From Alteromonadaceae bacterium UBA2620 (GTDB lineage Bacteria; Pseudomonadota; Gammaproteobacteria; Enterobacterales; Alteromonadaceae), in assembly GCA_002339125.1 (NCBI GenBank), contig DDJQ01000095.1, positions 9,277-65,366 of the forward strand: a stretch of 56,090 nt of DNA, read 5' to 3'. The notes under the pieces are model-generated. The model searched no databases and had not been told where the DNA came from. It saw only the letters and a list, made by a program, of their open reading frames with translations. Of the stretch, positions 9,076-18,126 are shown in pieces. The position numbers and the translations under genes are program-made. Numbering within the stretch: the stretch's first letter is position 1; every line of letters starts with the position of its first letter.

Positions 9076-9847
9076 GTTACCGTATTTAAGGCTGTCAGCG
9101 CAGCAACTGGCCGCGCCTTCTGAGGTTGAGCAACAGCTAATCTCGCTGACCAGTTCGGTGGGTATCAAACCGGAGAGTGAAGTGTCGGGCGAGCAGTCAC
9201 TGGTGCTGGAGATCGTTGATGACACCCTGCAGTTAACAGATTTGACGGTGGCCAACAGTAACGGTGTCATCGTGGATTTTCTGTCGGGGCAGAGTCAGTA
9301 TCGACGTCAGCATGGTGGTGGCAGTAAAGAGCCGGCGGCTAAAGCTGTGGGCATTAAAGCCAACCAACCTATTACCGTACTGGATGCTACGCCGGGGCTT
9401 GGACGGGATGCATTTGTCCTGGCCGCAGTGGGCGCCAATGTGATTATGATTGAGCGTTCGCCGGTGGCTTATTTATTGTTAGCGGATGGCCTGCGTCGTC
9501 TCGCCCTGCAGGAACCTGAACTGGCCAGACAATTTGTGCTGTACCATGCCAACAGCTGTGATTACATGCAGCAACTGGCAGCAGCTAGCGTGGATGCAGT
9601 GTACCTCGACCCCATGTTTCCCCACCGTAAAAAGTCGGCGCTGGTGAAAAAAGAAATGCGCCTGTTTCAACTGATGCTCGGCCCCGACGAAGATGCCGAT
9701 TTGCTTTTACCTGCAGCGCTTCATGCAGCCGCAAAGAGGGTGGTGGTGAAGCGCCCTAACAGTGCACCGCTGCTGGCCAATCAAAAACCTTCTATGGCAA
9801 TCGCCAGTAAGAAGCATCGCTTCGATGTGTACATTAAAAACGCATGA
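9062..9847 (+). CDS. rsmJ: 16S rRNA (guanine-N2)-methyltransferase RsmJ
   Basis: RsmJ (YhiQ family) methylates G1516 of 16S rRNA with S-adenosylmethionine. The 261-residue protein has the SAM-binding motif I region DATPGLGRDAFVLA, the acidic IERSP loop and the catalytic-region motif VYLDPMFPHRKKSALVKKEM, all distinctive of RsmJ. The ATG at 9062 lies inside the recG 3' end; an ATG two codons later is an alternative. It is slightly longer than the E. coli protein (about 250). A weak terminator-like hairpin follows about 175 bp downstream. Confidence 0.95.
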   Translation: MVMPELPYLRLSAQQLAAPSEVEQQLISLTSSVGIKPESEVSGEQSLVLEIVDDTLQLTDLTVANSNGVIVDFLSGQSQYRRQHGGGSKEPAAKAVGIKANQPITVLDATPGLGRDAFVLAAVGANVIMIERSPVAYLLLADGLRRLALQEPELARQFVLYHANSCDYMQQLAAASVDAVYLDPMFPHRKKSALVKKEMRLFQLMLGPDEDADLLLPAALHAAAKRVVVKRPNSAPLLANQKPSMAIASKKHRFDVYIKNA

Positions 9848-10020
9848 TATTGGTAAAGACCTAACGCAGTTTGCTGTATCTCTATGATTACTTCTGACGT
9901 CAGGGGGGATAGCCTAAACATTTTAATTCTTAAGCTAGCTGAGCGATAAGATTGCGAAAATGTTCAGATGAAATGACAGTGAGTTTTTAATTTCGTCCGA
10001 TAAGTCGGTTTAAAATAGTA

Positions 10021-10046
10021 AGCCTCCGTTAATCGGCGGCTTTTTT
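10021..10046 (+). terminator. Probable rho-independent terminator between rsmJ and the peroxiredoxin gene
   Basis: AGCCTCCG and CGGCGGCT form a stem with one mismatch around the loop TTAAT, followed by six T. The rest of the 289-bp gap (9848-10136) shows no gene and no recognisable operator. Confidence 0.65.
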
Positions 10047-10136
10047 ATTTCACAATTTACAGATACTGTTATAGTTAAAAGATAATTTAGCAAAGACAGC
10101 TTGCTGTTAATTGTATTATTTCTCTGGGAGAACAAC

Positions 10137-10610
10137 ATGATTGATGTAGGTAGCACCCTGCCGGAAGTGACGTTTGGATTAATGAAGGACGGCAAAATGA
10201 CCAGTCCGCATACGAATGAATTATTTAGCGGTAAACGCGTGGTCGTCTTTGCGGTACCGGGTGCATTTACACCAACCTGCTCGGAAGCACATTTACCTGG
10301 TTATGTTGCACTTGCCGACAAAATTAAAGCCAAAGGCGTGGACAACATTATTTGTTTAAGCGTTAACGACGCTTATGTGATGGATGCCTGGGGCAAGTCG
10401 GCCAATGCCGATGAAATTCTGATGGTTGCCGATGGCAATGCATTTTTTACCAAGAGCATTGGTTTAGATATGAACACCAGCGACTTTGGTGGCATTCGCT
10501 CTATGCGCTACTCCATGCTGGTAGAAGACGGCGAAGTGGTTAAGCTTAACGTAGAAGACCCCGGTCGCTTCGAAGTGAGTGACGCCGAAACGATGCTGAA
10601 AAGTTTATAA
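10137..10610 (+). CDS. Atypical 2-Cys/1-Cys peroxiredoxin, Prx5 family
   Basis: A cytoplasmic thiol peroxidase of 157 residues that reduces H2O2 and organic hydroperoxides. The peroxidatic Cys48 lies in the Prx5 motif PGAFTPTCSEAHLPGY, and the segments FAVPGAF, VNDAYVMDAWG and GGIRSMRYSMLVEDGEV match the Prx5/AHP1 family. There is no C-terminal glutaredoxin domain, unlike the Haemophilus fusion. The ATG at 10137 follows CTGGGAGAACAAC and is clearly better than the upstream in-frame start. It has its own gap upstream and a strong terminator downstream, so it is probably a single-gene unit. I saw no convincing OxyR site. Confidence 0.92.
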   Translation: MIDVGSTLPEVTFGLMKDGKMTSPHTNELFSGKRVVVFAVPGAFTPTCSEAHLPGYVALADKIKAKGVDNIICLSVNDAYVMDAWGKSANADEILMVADGNAFFTKSIGLDMNTSDFGGIRSMRYSMLVEDGEVVKLNVEDPGRFEVSDAETMLKSL

Positions 10611-10652
10611 CCTTTTTCCCTTCGGTGAACTTGCAGTGCGCCGGTCTCTATA

Positions 10653-10696
10653 AGCGGTAAGGGTAACCGTCAGGTTACCAGCACCGCTCTTTTTTT
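10653..10696 (+). terminator. Strong rho-independent terminator after the peroxiredoxin gene
   Basis: Nested stems AGCGGT/ACCGCT (outer) and GGTAACC/GGTTACC around GTCA (inner) are followed by C and seven T (10690-10696). This ends the peroxiredoxin transcript 21 bp before the next start codon. Confidence 0.88.
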
Positions 10697-10716
10697 ATGA
10701 ATCACAGGATACGACG

Positions 10717-12318
10717 ATGTTGCGTAGTTCAGTACAAAGGTATGGCCTGATTGTGTTAGGTTCATTAATGGGGTTATTTGCTTGCTCTGCTGCAAATACC
10801 CCCGGGGAAGTTGAAGTAACCGGCGGTAAAATAAAAGGTACCGTTACTGAACAGCTGGTGACTTACAAAGGTATTCCATTTGCTGCACCCCCGGTAGGCG
10901 AATTACGCTGGCGTCCACCTCAACCGGTAACGCCATGGGCCGGAGTTAAGGAAACCACCGATTACGGTAACGATTGTATGCAGTTGCCTTTCCCAAGCGA
11001 CGCAGCGCCGCTAGGGAAAATGCCGGCAGAAGATTGCTTGTACGCAAATGTCTGGGCACCTAAAGATGCCGATGGTTCTACGCCGGTACTGGTGTGGATC
11101 TACGGTGGTGGCTTTGTTAATGGCGGCGCGTCTCCAGCGGTTTATGATGGCAGCGAATTTGCCAAAAACGGCGTTATTTTTGTGAGCTTCAACTATCGTC
11201 TGGGACGCTTTGGTTTCTTTGCCCATCCAGCGCTTACGGCAGAAGCCAAAGCCGCTGGCGATATGCTGGCTAACTACGCGTACATGGACCAAATCGCAGC
11301 GCTGAAATGGGTGAATGAGAATATTGCTGCCTTTGGTGGCGATGTGAATAACGTGACCATTATGGGCGAATCAGCCGGTGGTGGCTCGGTACATGCCATG
11401 ATGCAAGCTGAGCAGGTCAGAGGGCTGTTTGATCGGGCGATTATCATGTCTGGCGGTGGCCGTTCACTGTTTGGTAATCGTAAGGTCAGCGAACCAACGC
11501 CGGGCTCTCTGGCGGGTGAGCAGTATGGCCTTAACTATGCCGAAAAGCATGGTATCACGGGCACAGATGCCGAAGCCCTAGCTGCTCTCAGGGAGTTAAG
11601 CCCGGAAGACATCGTTGATGGGTTTAATCTGGCCGCATTATTTAATCCCACACCAACAGACAAACCAACCTGGGCGGGTGGCCCGATGCAGGATGGTGAA
11701 ATCATTACGGCAACTACCGAAGAAGCTCTTCGCGATGGCAACGTGGCGCAAGTGGATGTGATGGTAGGCGCAACCAGCATGGACATCGGCTTTAATATGT
11801 TTAAAGACAAAGCCGGTCTGTTTGCATCTTTCGGGCCCTATGCTGAACAAGCTCGTGAAGTTTACGATCCCGCCGGTGATGCACCGTTCCAGGCAGTAGG
11901 TTATTCAGTAGGGCAGGACCGTAGTATGCAGGAACCCGCCAGGTTCGTGGCAGAGCAGATGACCGAGCATGGTAAAAAGGCTTTCTATTACCGTTTTGGC
12001 ACCGTAGCAGAGAGTAGCGATAGTCCGGGAGCCCCCCATGCTTCAGACATACCGTTTTTCTTTAACACCGTTGCAGCCAAGTATGGCGATGCCTTAACTG
12101 CACAGGATGCAGCGGCTGCTGAAACTATTCATCAGTACATTGTTAGTTTTGCCAAAGATGGCCAGCCGGTGAGCGACGGTGCAGTAGCCTGGCAGGCTTT
12201 CGACCCGGCACAAAGCAATATGCTTAACATGACCCGCAGTGGCCAAATGGAGCACGGTACCGACCCATGGAAAGCCCGGCTGGATGTGGTCAAAGCCGCG
12301 GTTGAGCAGAGCAATTAA
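10717..12318 (+). CDS. Type B carboxylesterase, predicted lipoprotein
   Basis: A 533-residue carboxylesterase/lipase type B of the cholinesterase fold. A lipoprotein signal with lipobox LFAC places the lipidated Cys at about residue 23, so the enzyme is probably anchored in a membrane facing the periplasm or the cell surface. The family start YKGIPFAAPPVGELRWRPP, the oxyanion motif YGGGFVNGG, the nucleophile elbow GESAGGGS and the catalytic-His segment GAPHASDIPFFF are all visible. It lies alone between a terminator and the HI0933-type gene. The natural ester substrate cannot be inferred. Confidence 0.9.
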   Translation: MLRSSVQRYGLIVLGSLMGLFACSAANTPGEVEVTGGKIKGTVTEQLVTYKGIPFAAPPVGELRWRPPQPVTPWAGVKETTDYGNDCMQLPFPSDAAPLGKMPAEDCLYANVWAPKDADGSTPVLVWIYGGGFVNGGASPAVYDGSEFAKNGVIFVSFNYRLGRFGFFAHPALTAEAKAAGDMLANYAYMDQIAALKWVNENIAAFGGDVNNVTIMGESAGGGSVHAMMQAEQVRGLFDRAIIMSGGGRSLFGNRKVSEPTPGSLAGEQYGLNYAEKHGITGTDAEALAALRELSPEDIVDGFNLAALFNPTPTDKPTWAGGPMQDGEIITATTEEALRDGNVAQVDVMVGATSMDIGFNMFKDKAGLFASFGPYAEQAREVYDPAGDAPFQAVGYSVGQDRSMQEPARFVAEQMTEHGKKAFYYRFGTVAESSDSPGAPHASDIPFFFNTVAAKYGDALTAQDAAAAETIHQYIVSFAKDGQPVSDGAVAWQAFDPAQSNMLNMTRSGQMEHGTDPWKARLDVVKAAVEQSN

Positions 12319-12344
12319 ATCAGCTAAACCATATTAACCACGCT

Positions 12345-12375
12345 TCTCCTGACCTATAATACGCCGGTCAGGAGA
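12345..12375 (+). promoter_or_regulatory. Hairpin with TATAAT in its loop in front of the HI0933-type gene
   Basis: TCTCCTGACC (12345-12354) and GGTCAGGAGA (12366-12375) form a perfect 10-bp stem with an 11-nt loop that begins TATAAT. No T run follows, so it is not a normal terminator. The 3' arm carries one GGAG, while a second GGAG (12376-12379) outside the stem is well placed for the TTG start. It may be a promoter -10 overlapping an operator, or an mRNA structure influencing translation. Confidence 0.45.
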
Positions 12376-12388
12376 GGAGCGTGTTGTT

Positions 12389-13570
12389 TTGAATAAGTTT
12401 GATGTAGTGGTGATTGGGGCAGGTGCAGCCGGATTATTCTGTGCGGCCGAAGCCGGCAAGCGCGGTCGTAGTGTGACGGTGCTGGATCACGCAAAGAAAA
12501 TCGGCCGTAAAATCCTCATGTCTGGCGGTGGCCGGTGCAATTTCACCAACATGTATGCCAGCCACGAAAACTTCCTGTGTAACAATCCACACTTTTGTAA
12601 ATCAGCGCTTAGTCGCTATACCCAGTGGGATTTCATATCCCTGGTGGCCGAATACGGCATCGCCTATCACGAGAAAACCCTGGGGCAGCTATTTTGCGAC
12701 GATTCTGCTGCTGATATTGTAAATTTACTGGTAAGTGAGTGCCGTAAAGCCAATGTGGAGATTACTACACGCTGCGAGATCCTCAGTGTGAGCAAAACCG
12801 ATGAGGGCTTTGCTTTAAGCACGTCCATGGGCGACTACGAGTGTGAATCCCTGGTGGTTGCAACCGGCGGTCTGAGCCTGCCAAAACTCGGCGCCACACC
12901 GTTTGGCTATAAGCTGGCGGAGCAGTTTGGCCTCAAAGTGTTGCCAACCCGGGCAGGTCTAGTGCCTTTCACCCTGCATGAAAAAGACAAAACGATCCTG
13001 GCCGAGCTCAGCGGCGTGGCCATCGATACCTATGCCACCTGCAATGATACGACGTTCCGCGAAAATACCTTATTTACTCACCGGGGCTTAAGTGGCCCGG
13101 CCATGCTGCAGATATCAAGCTACTGGCAGCCAGGTGACACCTTGCACATTAATGCTTCACCCACTTTCGATGTCGCTGAAAGTTTGGCGGAGGCGCAGAT
13201 AAAGAATCCTGATTCTTTAATAACAACCTGGTTATCAAAACACTTTCCTAAACGGGTAGCTGCAACCTTTTGCGAACTGAACCACTGGGAAAATAAACCC
13301 GTTAAACAGTTAAATAGCAAAGAAGCCGAAGCCATCGCCGGATTTTTTGAAGACTGGCAAATTCATCCCAATGGCACCGAGGGTTATCGTACTGCCGAAG
13401 TGACACTTGGCGGCGTAGATACCGACGAGTTGTCATCAAAGACCATGATGAGTAAGAAAGTAGAACAGTTATTCTTTATCGGTGAAGTTGTCGATGTCAC
13501 CGGCTGGTTGGGTGGCTACAACTTCCAGTGGGCCTGGAGTAGCGGATGGGCCGCTGCGCAGTATGCCTGA
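12389..13570 (+). CDS. HI0933-family FAD-dependent oxidoreductase (YhiN-like)
   Basis: A 393-residue flavoprotein of the HI0933/YhiN/BaiN family. The Rossmann motif VVVIGAGAAGLFCAAEAGKRG lies at the N-terminus, followed by KIGRKILMSGGGRCNFTN, the family hallmark, and VVATGGLSLPKLGATPFGY. The C-terminus has FFIGEVVDVTGWLGGYNFQWAWSSGW, which closes the FAD site. No ATG exists; the TTG at 12389, nine bases after GGAG, gives the correct N-terminus. The reaction is not established for most members. It is convergent with the PepSY gene across a long perfect palindrome. Confidence 0.9.
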   Translation: MNKFDVVVIGAGAAGLFCAAEAGKRGRSVTVLDHAKKIGRKILMSGGGRCNFTNMYASHENFLCNNPHFCKSALSRYTQWDFISLVAEYGIAYHEKTLGQLFCDDSAADIVNLLVSECRKANVEITTRCEILSVSKTDEGFALSTSMGDYECESLVVATGGLSLPKLGATPFGYKLAEQFGLKVLPTRAGLVPFTLHEKDKTILAELSGVAIDTYATCNDTTFRENTLFTHRGLSGPAMLQISSYWQPGDTLHINASPTFDVAESLAEAQIKNPDSLITTWLSKHFPKRVAATFCELNHWENKPVKQLNSKEAEAIAGFFEDWQIHPNGTEGYRTAEVTLGGVDTDELSSKTMMSKKVEQLFFIGEVVDVTGWLGGYNFQWAWSSGWAAAQYA

Positions 13571-13687
13571 TGTGTGTAACCCTATAACCGCCGCGTAGTA
13601 TCAGCCTTAGCTTAGCTACTTATTATCTACAACTTTTTACACTCTCATAATCAGACTGACTTTAACAATCCTACTGCAGCATTGCGG

Positions 13688-13724
13688 ATATAATTCCTGT
13701 GAGACAATCTCACAGGAATTATAT
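13688..13724. terminator. Perfect 17-bp palindrome between convergent genes
   Basis: The left arm ATATAATTCCTGTGAGA (13688-13704) and its exact complement (13708-13724) flank the loop CAA. It lies between two convergent genes, 7 bp from the PepSY stop. A bidirectional terminator is the simplest reading, although there is only an ATAT tail and no T run on either strand. Confidence 0.6.
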
Positions 13725-13730
13725 ATTGGA

Positions 13731-15167
13731 CTAACTAAGCCAGCCTTTACGAATTCGGGAATCGCGATAGCGCCAGACGCAGGCAGCAAAAATAACAAAT
13801 GCAACATCGATAACCAGCGAATTCAATACCATCACATCAGGATAATGCACTACAGCGTGGGTAACGGGTAATATAACAAGCAGTATTGTTAGTATTTTCA
13901 ATAAGCCCAGATGGGTTTTAACCAGCACTTTTTGCCGCAATGCGCCAACCAGTACAGCAGTTAATATTAGCCAAAATACGGGTTTAGTTGGCAATCCGAA
14001 TAACAGCGAGGCAATTGCAGCAATAGCCATGGCAATAGGTGTCCCCCATACTGTGCCCATCCAAAGTTGATTCAAAATATCCTGTTTTTGCCGCTTTGCC
14101 AGCCACAGGTTTATCCCGGTCACAGAAATAATTGTCAGTGCAAAGCCCATTAATCCGAAAAATATTTTCATGGCTTCTGGCCCAAAGTGCCCAAAGTGGA
14201 TGCGATACACCGAAAAAATTGCCTGCTGCCCGGCTTTGCCATCCGAATAACCCACTTTGTTGATGTAATTGCCATGGGAATCAAAGCGATACTGTTCAGC
14301 ATAGATGAGCTTATCCATGTGTTGCGAACTGAGCAAAATGTACTGACTATCTCTGGTAGCATTCTCCAGCGTGACAAAAATCGGCTGGGTATTAGGTGCG
14401 ATGCGGTCTAATTCGGTCAAAGCGCCCGCTATGTTCGCTATCTGAGGTTGCGCCTCTACCTGTATGGATGAGCCATAAATATCGGCAAACAAATCCATTT
14501 TATTACCGGCATACAGCGCGTCGGCGTAAAACGAGGTCAGGAACGACGCCAGGCCAAAATACACGCCGGTTAGTGCAATCATCAAGTGAAAGGGGAGTCC
14601 CCACACGCTCATTCGATTATGTAAATCACCCTGGGTTAGTTGTTCGTTATTGCCGGTACGTAAACGAAATGCGTCTTTAAAAATGCGTCTGTGGGCAATG
14701 ATCCCGGAGATGATCAGTGCGCTTAGCATAGCGCCCAGCATACTCACTATCATCATCCCTGTGTCTTCAGGTAAATGCAGCGCAACATGCAAGTCTACAA
14801 TCAAGTCGGTGATCGGCGTGCTGGAGGGTTCACTTAAAGACCCATCAGGCGCAATATTCCAAACCTCGCCGTCGGCACTGATGCGTGCGCGAGGCAGATC
14901 CTGAGTGGGTAAACGCACAACGATGTCGCCTTCCGCGCTGCCACCCTGCATGGATAAAAACTGCTCGTAGGCGGCCTGAATGGTGGCCGGCGAATAATCG
15001 AGGTTGTCTGCGACATGGGGTTGCTCCCAGCGCAGCAGTTCCTGCGAAAAAACAGAAAGCGCACCGGAAAAACACACCCAGTACATTAATACACTGACAG
15101 CCAGTCCCACCCATGCATGGCTTTTTAACGCATTTTTATTGGCGTTGGGAGAAATCGAAATCTTCAT
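13731..15167 (-). CDS. PepSY-associated inner-membrane protein (iron-uptake type)
   Basis: A PepSY_TM-family membrane protein of 478 residues from the ATG at 15167, with an alternative GTG three codons upstream. Helices are visible at the N-terminus (AWVGLAVSVLMYWVCFSGALSVF), mid-protein (MMIVSMLGAMLSALIISGI; FHLMIALTGVYFGLASFL) and the C-terminus. Related proteins sit next to TonB siderophore receptors and are thought to reduce ferric-siderophores or process their uptake in the periplasm. The ATG lies one base after the stop of the upstream membrane gene, so the two are translationally coupled. It is the last gene of a Fur-box-led operon. Confidence 0.85.
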   Translation of the reverse strand: MKISISPNANKNALKSHAWVGLAVSVLMYWVCFSGALSVFSQELLRWEQPHVADNLDYSPATIQAAYEQFLSMQGGSAEGDIVVRLPTQDLPRARISADGEVWNIAPDGSLSEPSSTPITDLIVDLHVALHLPEDTGMMIVSMLGAMLSALIISGIIAHRRIFKDAFRLRTGNNEQLTQGDLHNRMSVWGLPFHLMIALTGVYFGLASFLTSFYADALYAGNKMDLFADIYGSSIQVEAQPQIANIAGALTELDRIAPNTQPIFVTLENATRDSQYILLSSQHMDKLIYAEQYRFDSHGNYINKVGYSDGKAGQQAIFSVYRIHFGHFGPEAMKIFFGLMGFALTIISVTGINLWLAKRQKQDILNQLWMGTVWGTPIAMAIAAIASLLFGLPTKPVFWLILTAVLVGALRQKVLVKTHLGLLKILTILLVILPVTHAVVHYPDVMVLNSLVIDVAFVIFAACVWRYRDSRIRKGWLS

Positions 15168-15168
15168 A

Positions 15169-15726
15169 CTAAACACTGTAAATTAGCAAATAACTCAACA
15201 CGCCAATGAGGCTGACAGATAAAACGGGCCGCCACTCTCTGTTGTCAGCACACAGCCAGTAAACAAAAGCGCCCCACAACACTGGCATGGTATAAATGCC
15301 CAGTGCAACCTGATTGACCTTATTCATGGGTAAGGCTGTGGTCCACACCACGGTAAGTAACATGGCACTGATAGCGCATAAAAAGAAAACGGCAGCCGCT
15401 TTCAGCAAGCGCAGGGTGATATTGTTGACCCCCGGCCATTGCAAACCCGGCTCAAAGGGCAATACCACCCGTTTAATATTTCTATCTATGCGCTGTCTGG
15501 CAACATAAATCCAGCTCCAAGCTTGCAGTGAAAACGCTACCACTGCGTAACAGGTACCTAATTCAGGGCCGTGCTCATAACACCACAACCAAAGGCTGAC
15601 CAGCATCAAAACCACCGCTAACCCTTTCATTAACCGACCGGTTGCGGGCTGTTGAGTGCGCCAGGCTGTATAAAACATCCCCACCGCAAAAGCGCTGCCG
15701 GCAAAGGCAGCGAGAGATAACATCAT
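15169..15726 (-). CDS. Small polytopic membrane protein of the siderophore-uptake operon
   Basis: A 185-residue integral membrane protein with about five or six hydrophobic helices and a basic loop (RQRIDRNIKRVVLPFEPG). I do not recognise a domain with confidence. Its position between a TonB siderophore receptor (10-bp gap) and a PepSY protein (1-bp gap) matches clusters where DUF3649- or DUF3325-type membrane proteins occur. It probably assists inner-membrane handling of the iron chelate. ATG codons at 15726 and 15723 are both possible starts. Confidence 0.7.
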   Translation of the reverse strand: MMLSLAAFAGSAFAVGMFYTAWRTQQPATGRLMKGLAVVLMLVSLWLWCYEHGPELGTCYAVVAFSLQAWSWIYVARQRIDRNIKRVVLPFEPGLQWPGVNNITLRLLKAAAVFFLCAISAMLLTVVWTTALPMNKVNQVALGIYTMPVLWGAFVYWLCADNREWRPVLSVSLIGVLSYLLIYSV

Positions 15727-15736
15727 GGTTTATCCA

Positions 15737-17911
15737 TTAAAAGCTCACTGACGCCGATAGCTTAACCGTTCGCGGCTCACTCAGCACCAGATAATTAGAG
15801 CCAGGGTACCCGCCAACGGAAGCCCAGTAATTATTATCAAACACGTTATCGATACGCGCGCGTAGCGTGATGTCTGTTAGGCCAACCAGGAAACTGTATC
15901 GTGCACCAATATCAAACCGGTTAGACGCGTCTACTTCCAGGCTGTTGTCTGCACTGGCGTATTGCTCAGACGTATAGGCAGCGCGGGCGTCGAGGGTCAG
16001 ACCAGGAAGGGCCACTACGTCCCATTCAAGGTTTACATTTAACTGCAGATCCGGCACGCCAATCGCTGTTTTTCCGTCTAACAGGCCGTCCTGGGTTTTG
16101 GTCATTTCGGCATCCAGCCAGGTAAAGCCACCTACAACGCGAAGGTTGTCGGCAGGCATGCCAAACACACTGAGTTCTACGCCTTGGTTTTGCTGTTCGC
16201 CGTCGGTTGAAAACACATTGTCTTTCACCACAGATGATTGCTTCGACGTGCTAAACACACTTAACGCACCACCATACTGGCCGGCATCGTATTTTACGCC
16301 CACTTCAATCTGCTCAGCGCTATAAGGGTCAAACACTTCACCGGCATTCTCGATGGGCTCACCGCCACTGCTGGCTGGCGCCACTTCACCTGGCAATAGC
16401 CCTTCAATATAGTTGGCGTAATAAGACAACTGCTCTGAGGATTTGTAGACCACACCCGCAACCGGTGTGAATTTCGACTCATCATAAGACGATAAGGCAG
16501 AGCCATCATCGTAATTGAAGGAACGGGTCTCGATATTTTGTAAACGACCACCCACGGTTACCAGTAATCTACCATCCAGTAACGACAACATATCGGCAAT
16601 AGCCACACTCGACAGATCGGTTTCTTCAGTCACCAGCGGGTTGTTGAGTTCACCGCCAACAAAAAAATCTGCGGCAGGTATATCTGCCGGTTGCGGATCA
16701 TAAATACTACCAGGAAACCCTGCGAAGCTGGAAAACGCATAGGCGTTTTCAGATGACAGTGAAAACACCGACGCCGACGTGATCAGAGTATGAGCCACAT
16801 CGCCGGTGGCAAATTCTATATTCACGCCTACTTCACCAGAGCGAATACTGTCGTTACGAACGTTGTCGAAACGATAAGCACTGCTATCGCCGCTCACTTG
16901 CGCGGTAGGGTTTGCAAAAATGTTGTCTTCTTCACCCTCCCGGAATCCATATGCCGCCCAGGCGCTAATGGTATCGGTAAAGTCATATTCGCCGCGAACG
17001 GCACCAAAAAGCTGGCGTTCATTGGTATAAGTCCATGGCTGAGCAAAGTTGGTATCGCTTTGGGGCGCGTCTGGAATACCACCAGCGGGGGTGACCGCCG
17101 GGCGTGGCGCATCGACCTGGTGATCCTGAAAGCCTAAATCCAGCGACACCCTTACTTTTTCGCCTACGTGATCGATACCCACCGAGGCAACGCTCAAATC
17201 GCGGTCCTGATTCTCAACGCTGGTTTCGCCACCGCGTTGAACCAGATTAACACGTACACCAGTGCTGTTACCTTCTTCACCAAAGCGGCGGCTCACATCT
17301 ACTGCGCCCAGTAAATGGCCTTGTGATTCATAGCCCAGTGTAAAGCGGTTAAGCGGCTCTTCGCCGGCCCGCTTAGGCACAATATTCACCGAACCGCCCA
17401 GACCACTGCCACCCGGAGCAGCACCATTTAGAAAGGCACTGGCACCACGAAACACTTCTACCCGCTCAAGGAGTTCTGCTGCCACATACTGGCGCGGTAA
17501 AATGCCGAATAAACCGTTGTAAGTCATATCGTCGGAATACACGGGCAAACCGCGCATAACGTACAGTTCCTGAAAGTTACCAAATCCTTTTGCAACGCGT
17601 ACTACCGGGTCATTTTGCAGTACATCCGCGACACTGCGTGATTGCTGCTCGCGAATAATATCGGCAGTAAAGTTAATGCTGTTGAAGGGCGAATCCATCA
17701 TATCCAGGTTACCCAGGATACCGGCACGGCCGCCGCGCGACACCTGGCCACCGGCAAAACTGTCGTTGAGTTTTACCTGAGAGCCACTGACGGTGATATG
17801 TTCAATATCGTCACCAGCCTCACTGTTTTGCTGTGACGTTTGAGCATAGGCGGCAGGGCTAATCATGGCTATACCGATCATCACCGTTAAGGCATTTTTA
17901 CGAAAGTTCAT
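15737..17911 (-). CDS. TonB-dependent siderophore receptor
   Basis: An outer-membrane receptor of 724 residues for a ferric siderophore. After a signal peptide (MNFRKNALTVMIGIAMISPA, then AYAQ) come a TonB-box-like segment DDIEHITVSG, the plug domain (SRSVADVLQNDPVVRVAKGFG; YVMRGLPV; ERVEVFRGASAFLNG; GSGLGGSVNIVPKRA) and a 22-strand-type barrel ending in a C-terminal Phe (LSASVSF). The ATG at 17911 has GGAA upstream and yields the signal peptide; the in-frame start 22 codons earlier would disrupt it and lies close to the Fur box. It leads the operon with the two membrane proteins. The ligand is not predictable. Confidence 0.93.
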   Translation of the reverse strand: MNFRKNALTVMIGIAMISPAAYAQTSQQNSEAGDDIEHITVSGSQVKLNDSFAGGQVSRGGRAGILGNLDMMDSPFNSINFTADIIREQQSRSVADVLQNDPVVRVAKGFGNFQELYVMRGLPVYSDDMTYNGLFGILPRQYVAAELLERVEVFRGASAFLNGAAPGGSGLGGSVNIVPKRAGEEPLNRFTLGYESQGHLLGAVDVSRRFGEEGNSTGVRVNLVQRGGETSVENQDRDLSVASVGIDHVGEKVRVSLDLGFQDHQVDAPRPAVTPAGGIPDAPQSDTNFAQPWTYTNERQLFGAVRGEYDFTDTISAWAAYGFREGEEDNIFANPTAQVSGDSSAYRFDNVRNDSIRSGEVGVNIEFATGDVAHTLITSASVFSLSSENAYAFSSFAGFPGSIYDPQPADIPAADFFVGGELNNPLVTEETDLSSVAIADMLSLLDGRLLVTVGGRLQNIETRSFNYDDGSALSSYDESKFTPVAGVVYKSSEQLSYYANYIEGLLPGEVAPASSGGEPIENAGEVFDPYSAEQIEVGVKYDAGQYGGALSVFSTSKQSSVVKDNVFSTDGEQQNQGVELSVFGMPADNLRVVGGFTWLDAEMTKTQDGLLDGKTAIGVPDLQLNVNLEWDVVALPGLTLDARAAYTSEQYASADNSLEVDASNRFDIGARYSFLVGLTDITLRARIDNVFDNNYWASVGGYPGSNYLVLSEPRTVKLSASVSF

Positions 17912-17944
17912 TGATATTCCAAATTCGTTGCATTGCATGAAAAC

Positions 17945-17963
17945 GCAAATGATAGTTATTAAC
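17945..17963 (-). promoter_or_regulatory. Fur box upstream of the siderophore receptor operon
   Basis: The sequence GCAAATGATAGTTATTAAC matches the 19-bp Fur consensus GATAATGATAATCATTATC at 14 positions by direct comparison. It ends 34 bp upstream of the receptor start, where bound Fur would block the promoter under iron sufficiency. Confidence 0.8.
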
Positions 17964-18126
17964 ATGTCGGTGGTCAATCAACTTAAGGTGGTTGCAGCAC
18001 AGCTGTATTTTTAACACGCTGGCGGCAATTCAGGTGTAAATTATTAACGCTCTTGTTATCAGATAGTCGCCGCAGGGCTGTTGACAGGTATTAACTTGCG
18101 GAAACCCGATAATTCAGACGGTTGGG

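Noticed and set aside
18000..18126. Sigma-70 promoter (TTGACA near 18080 and GATAAT)
   Set aside because: The spacing between the two hexamers is about 21 bp, too long, and on the plus strand there is no gene for it to drive.
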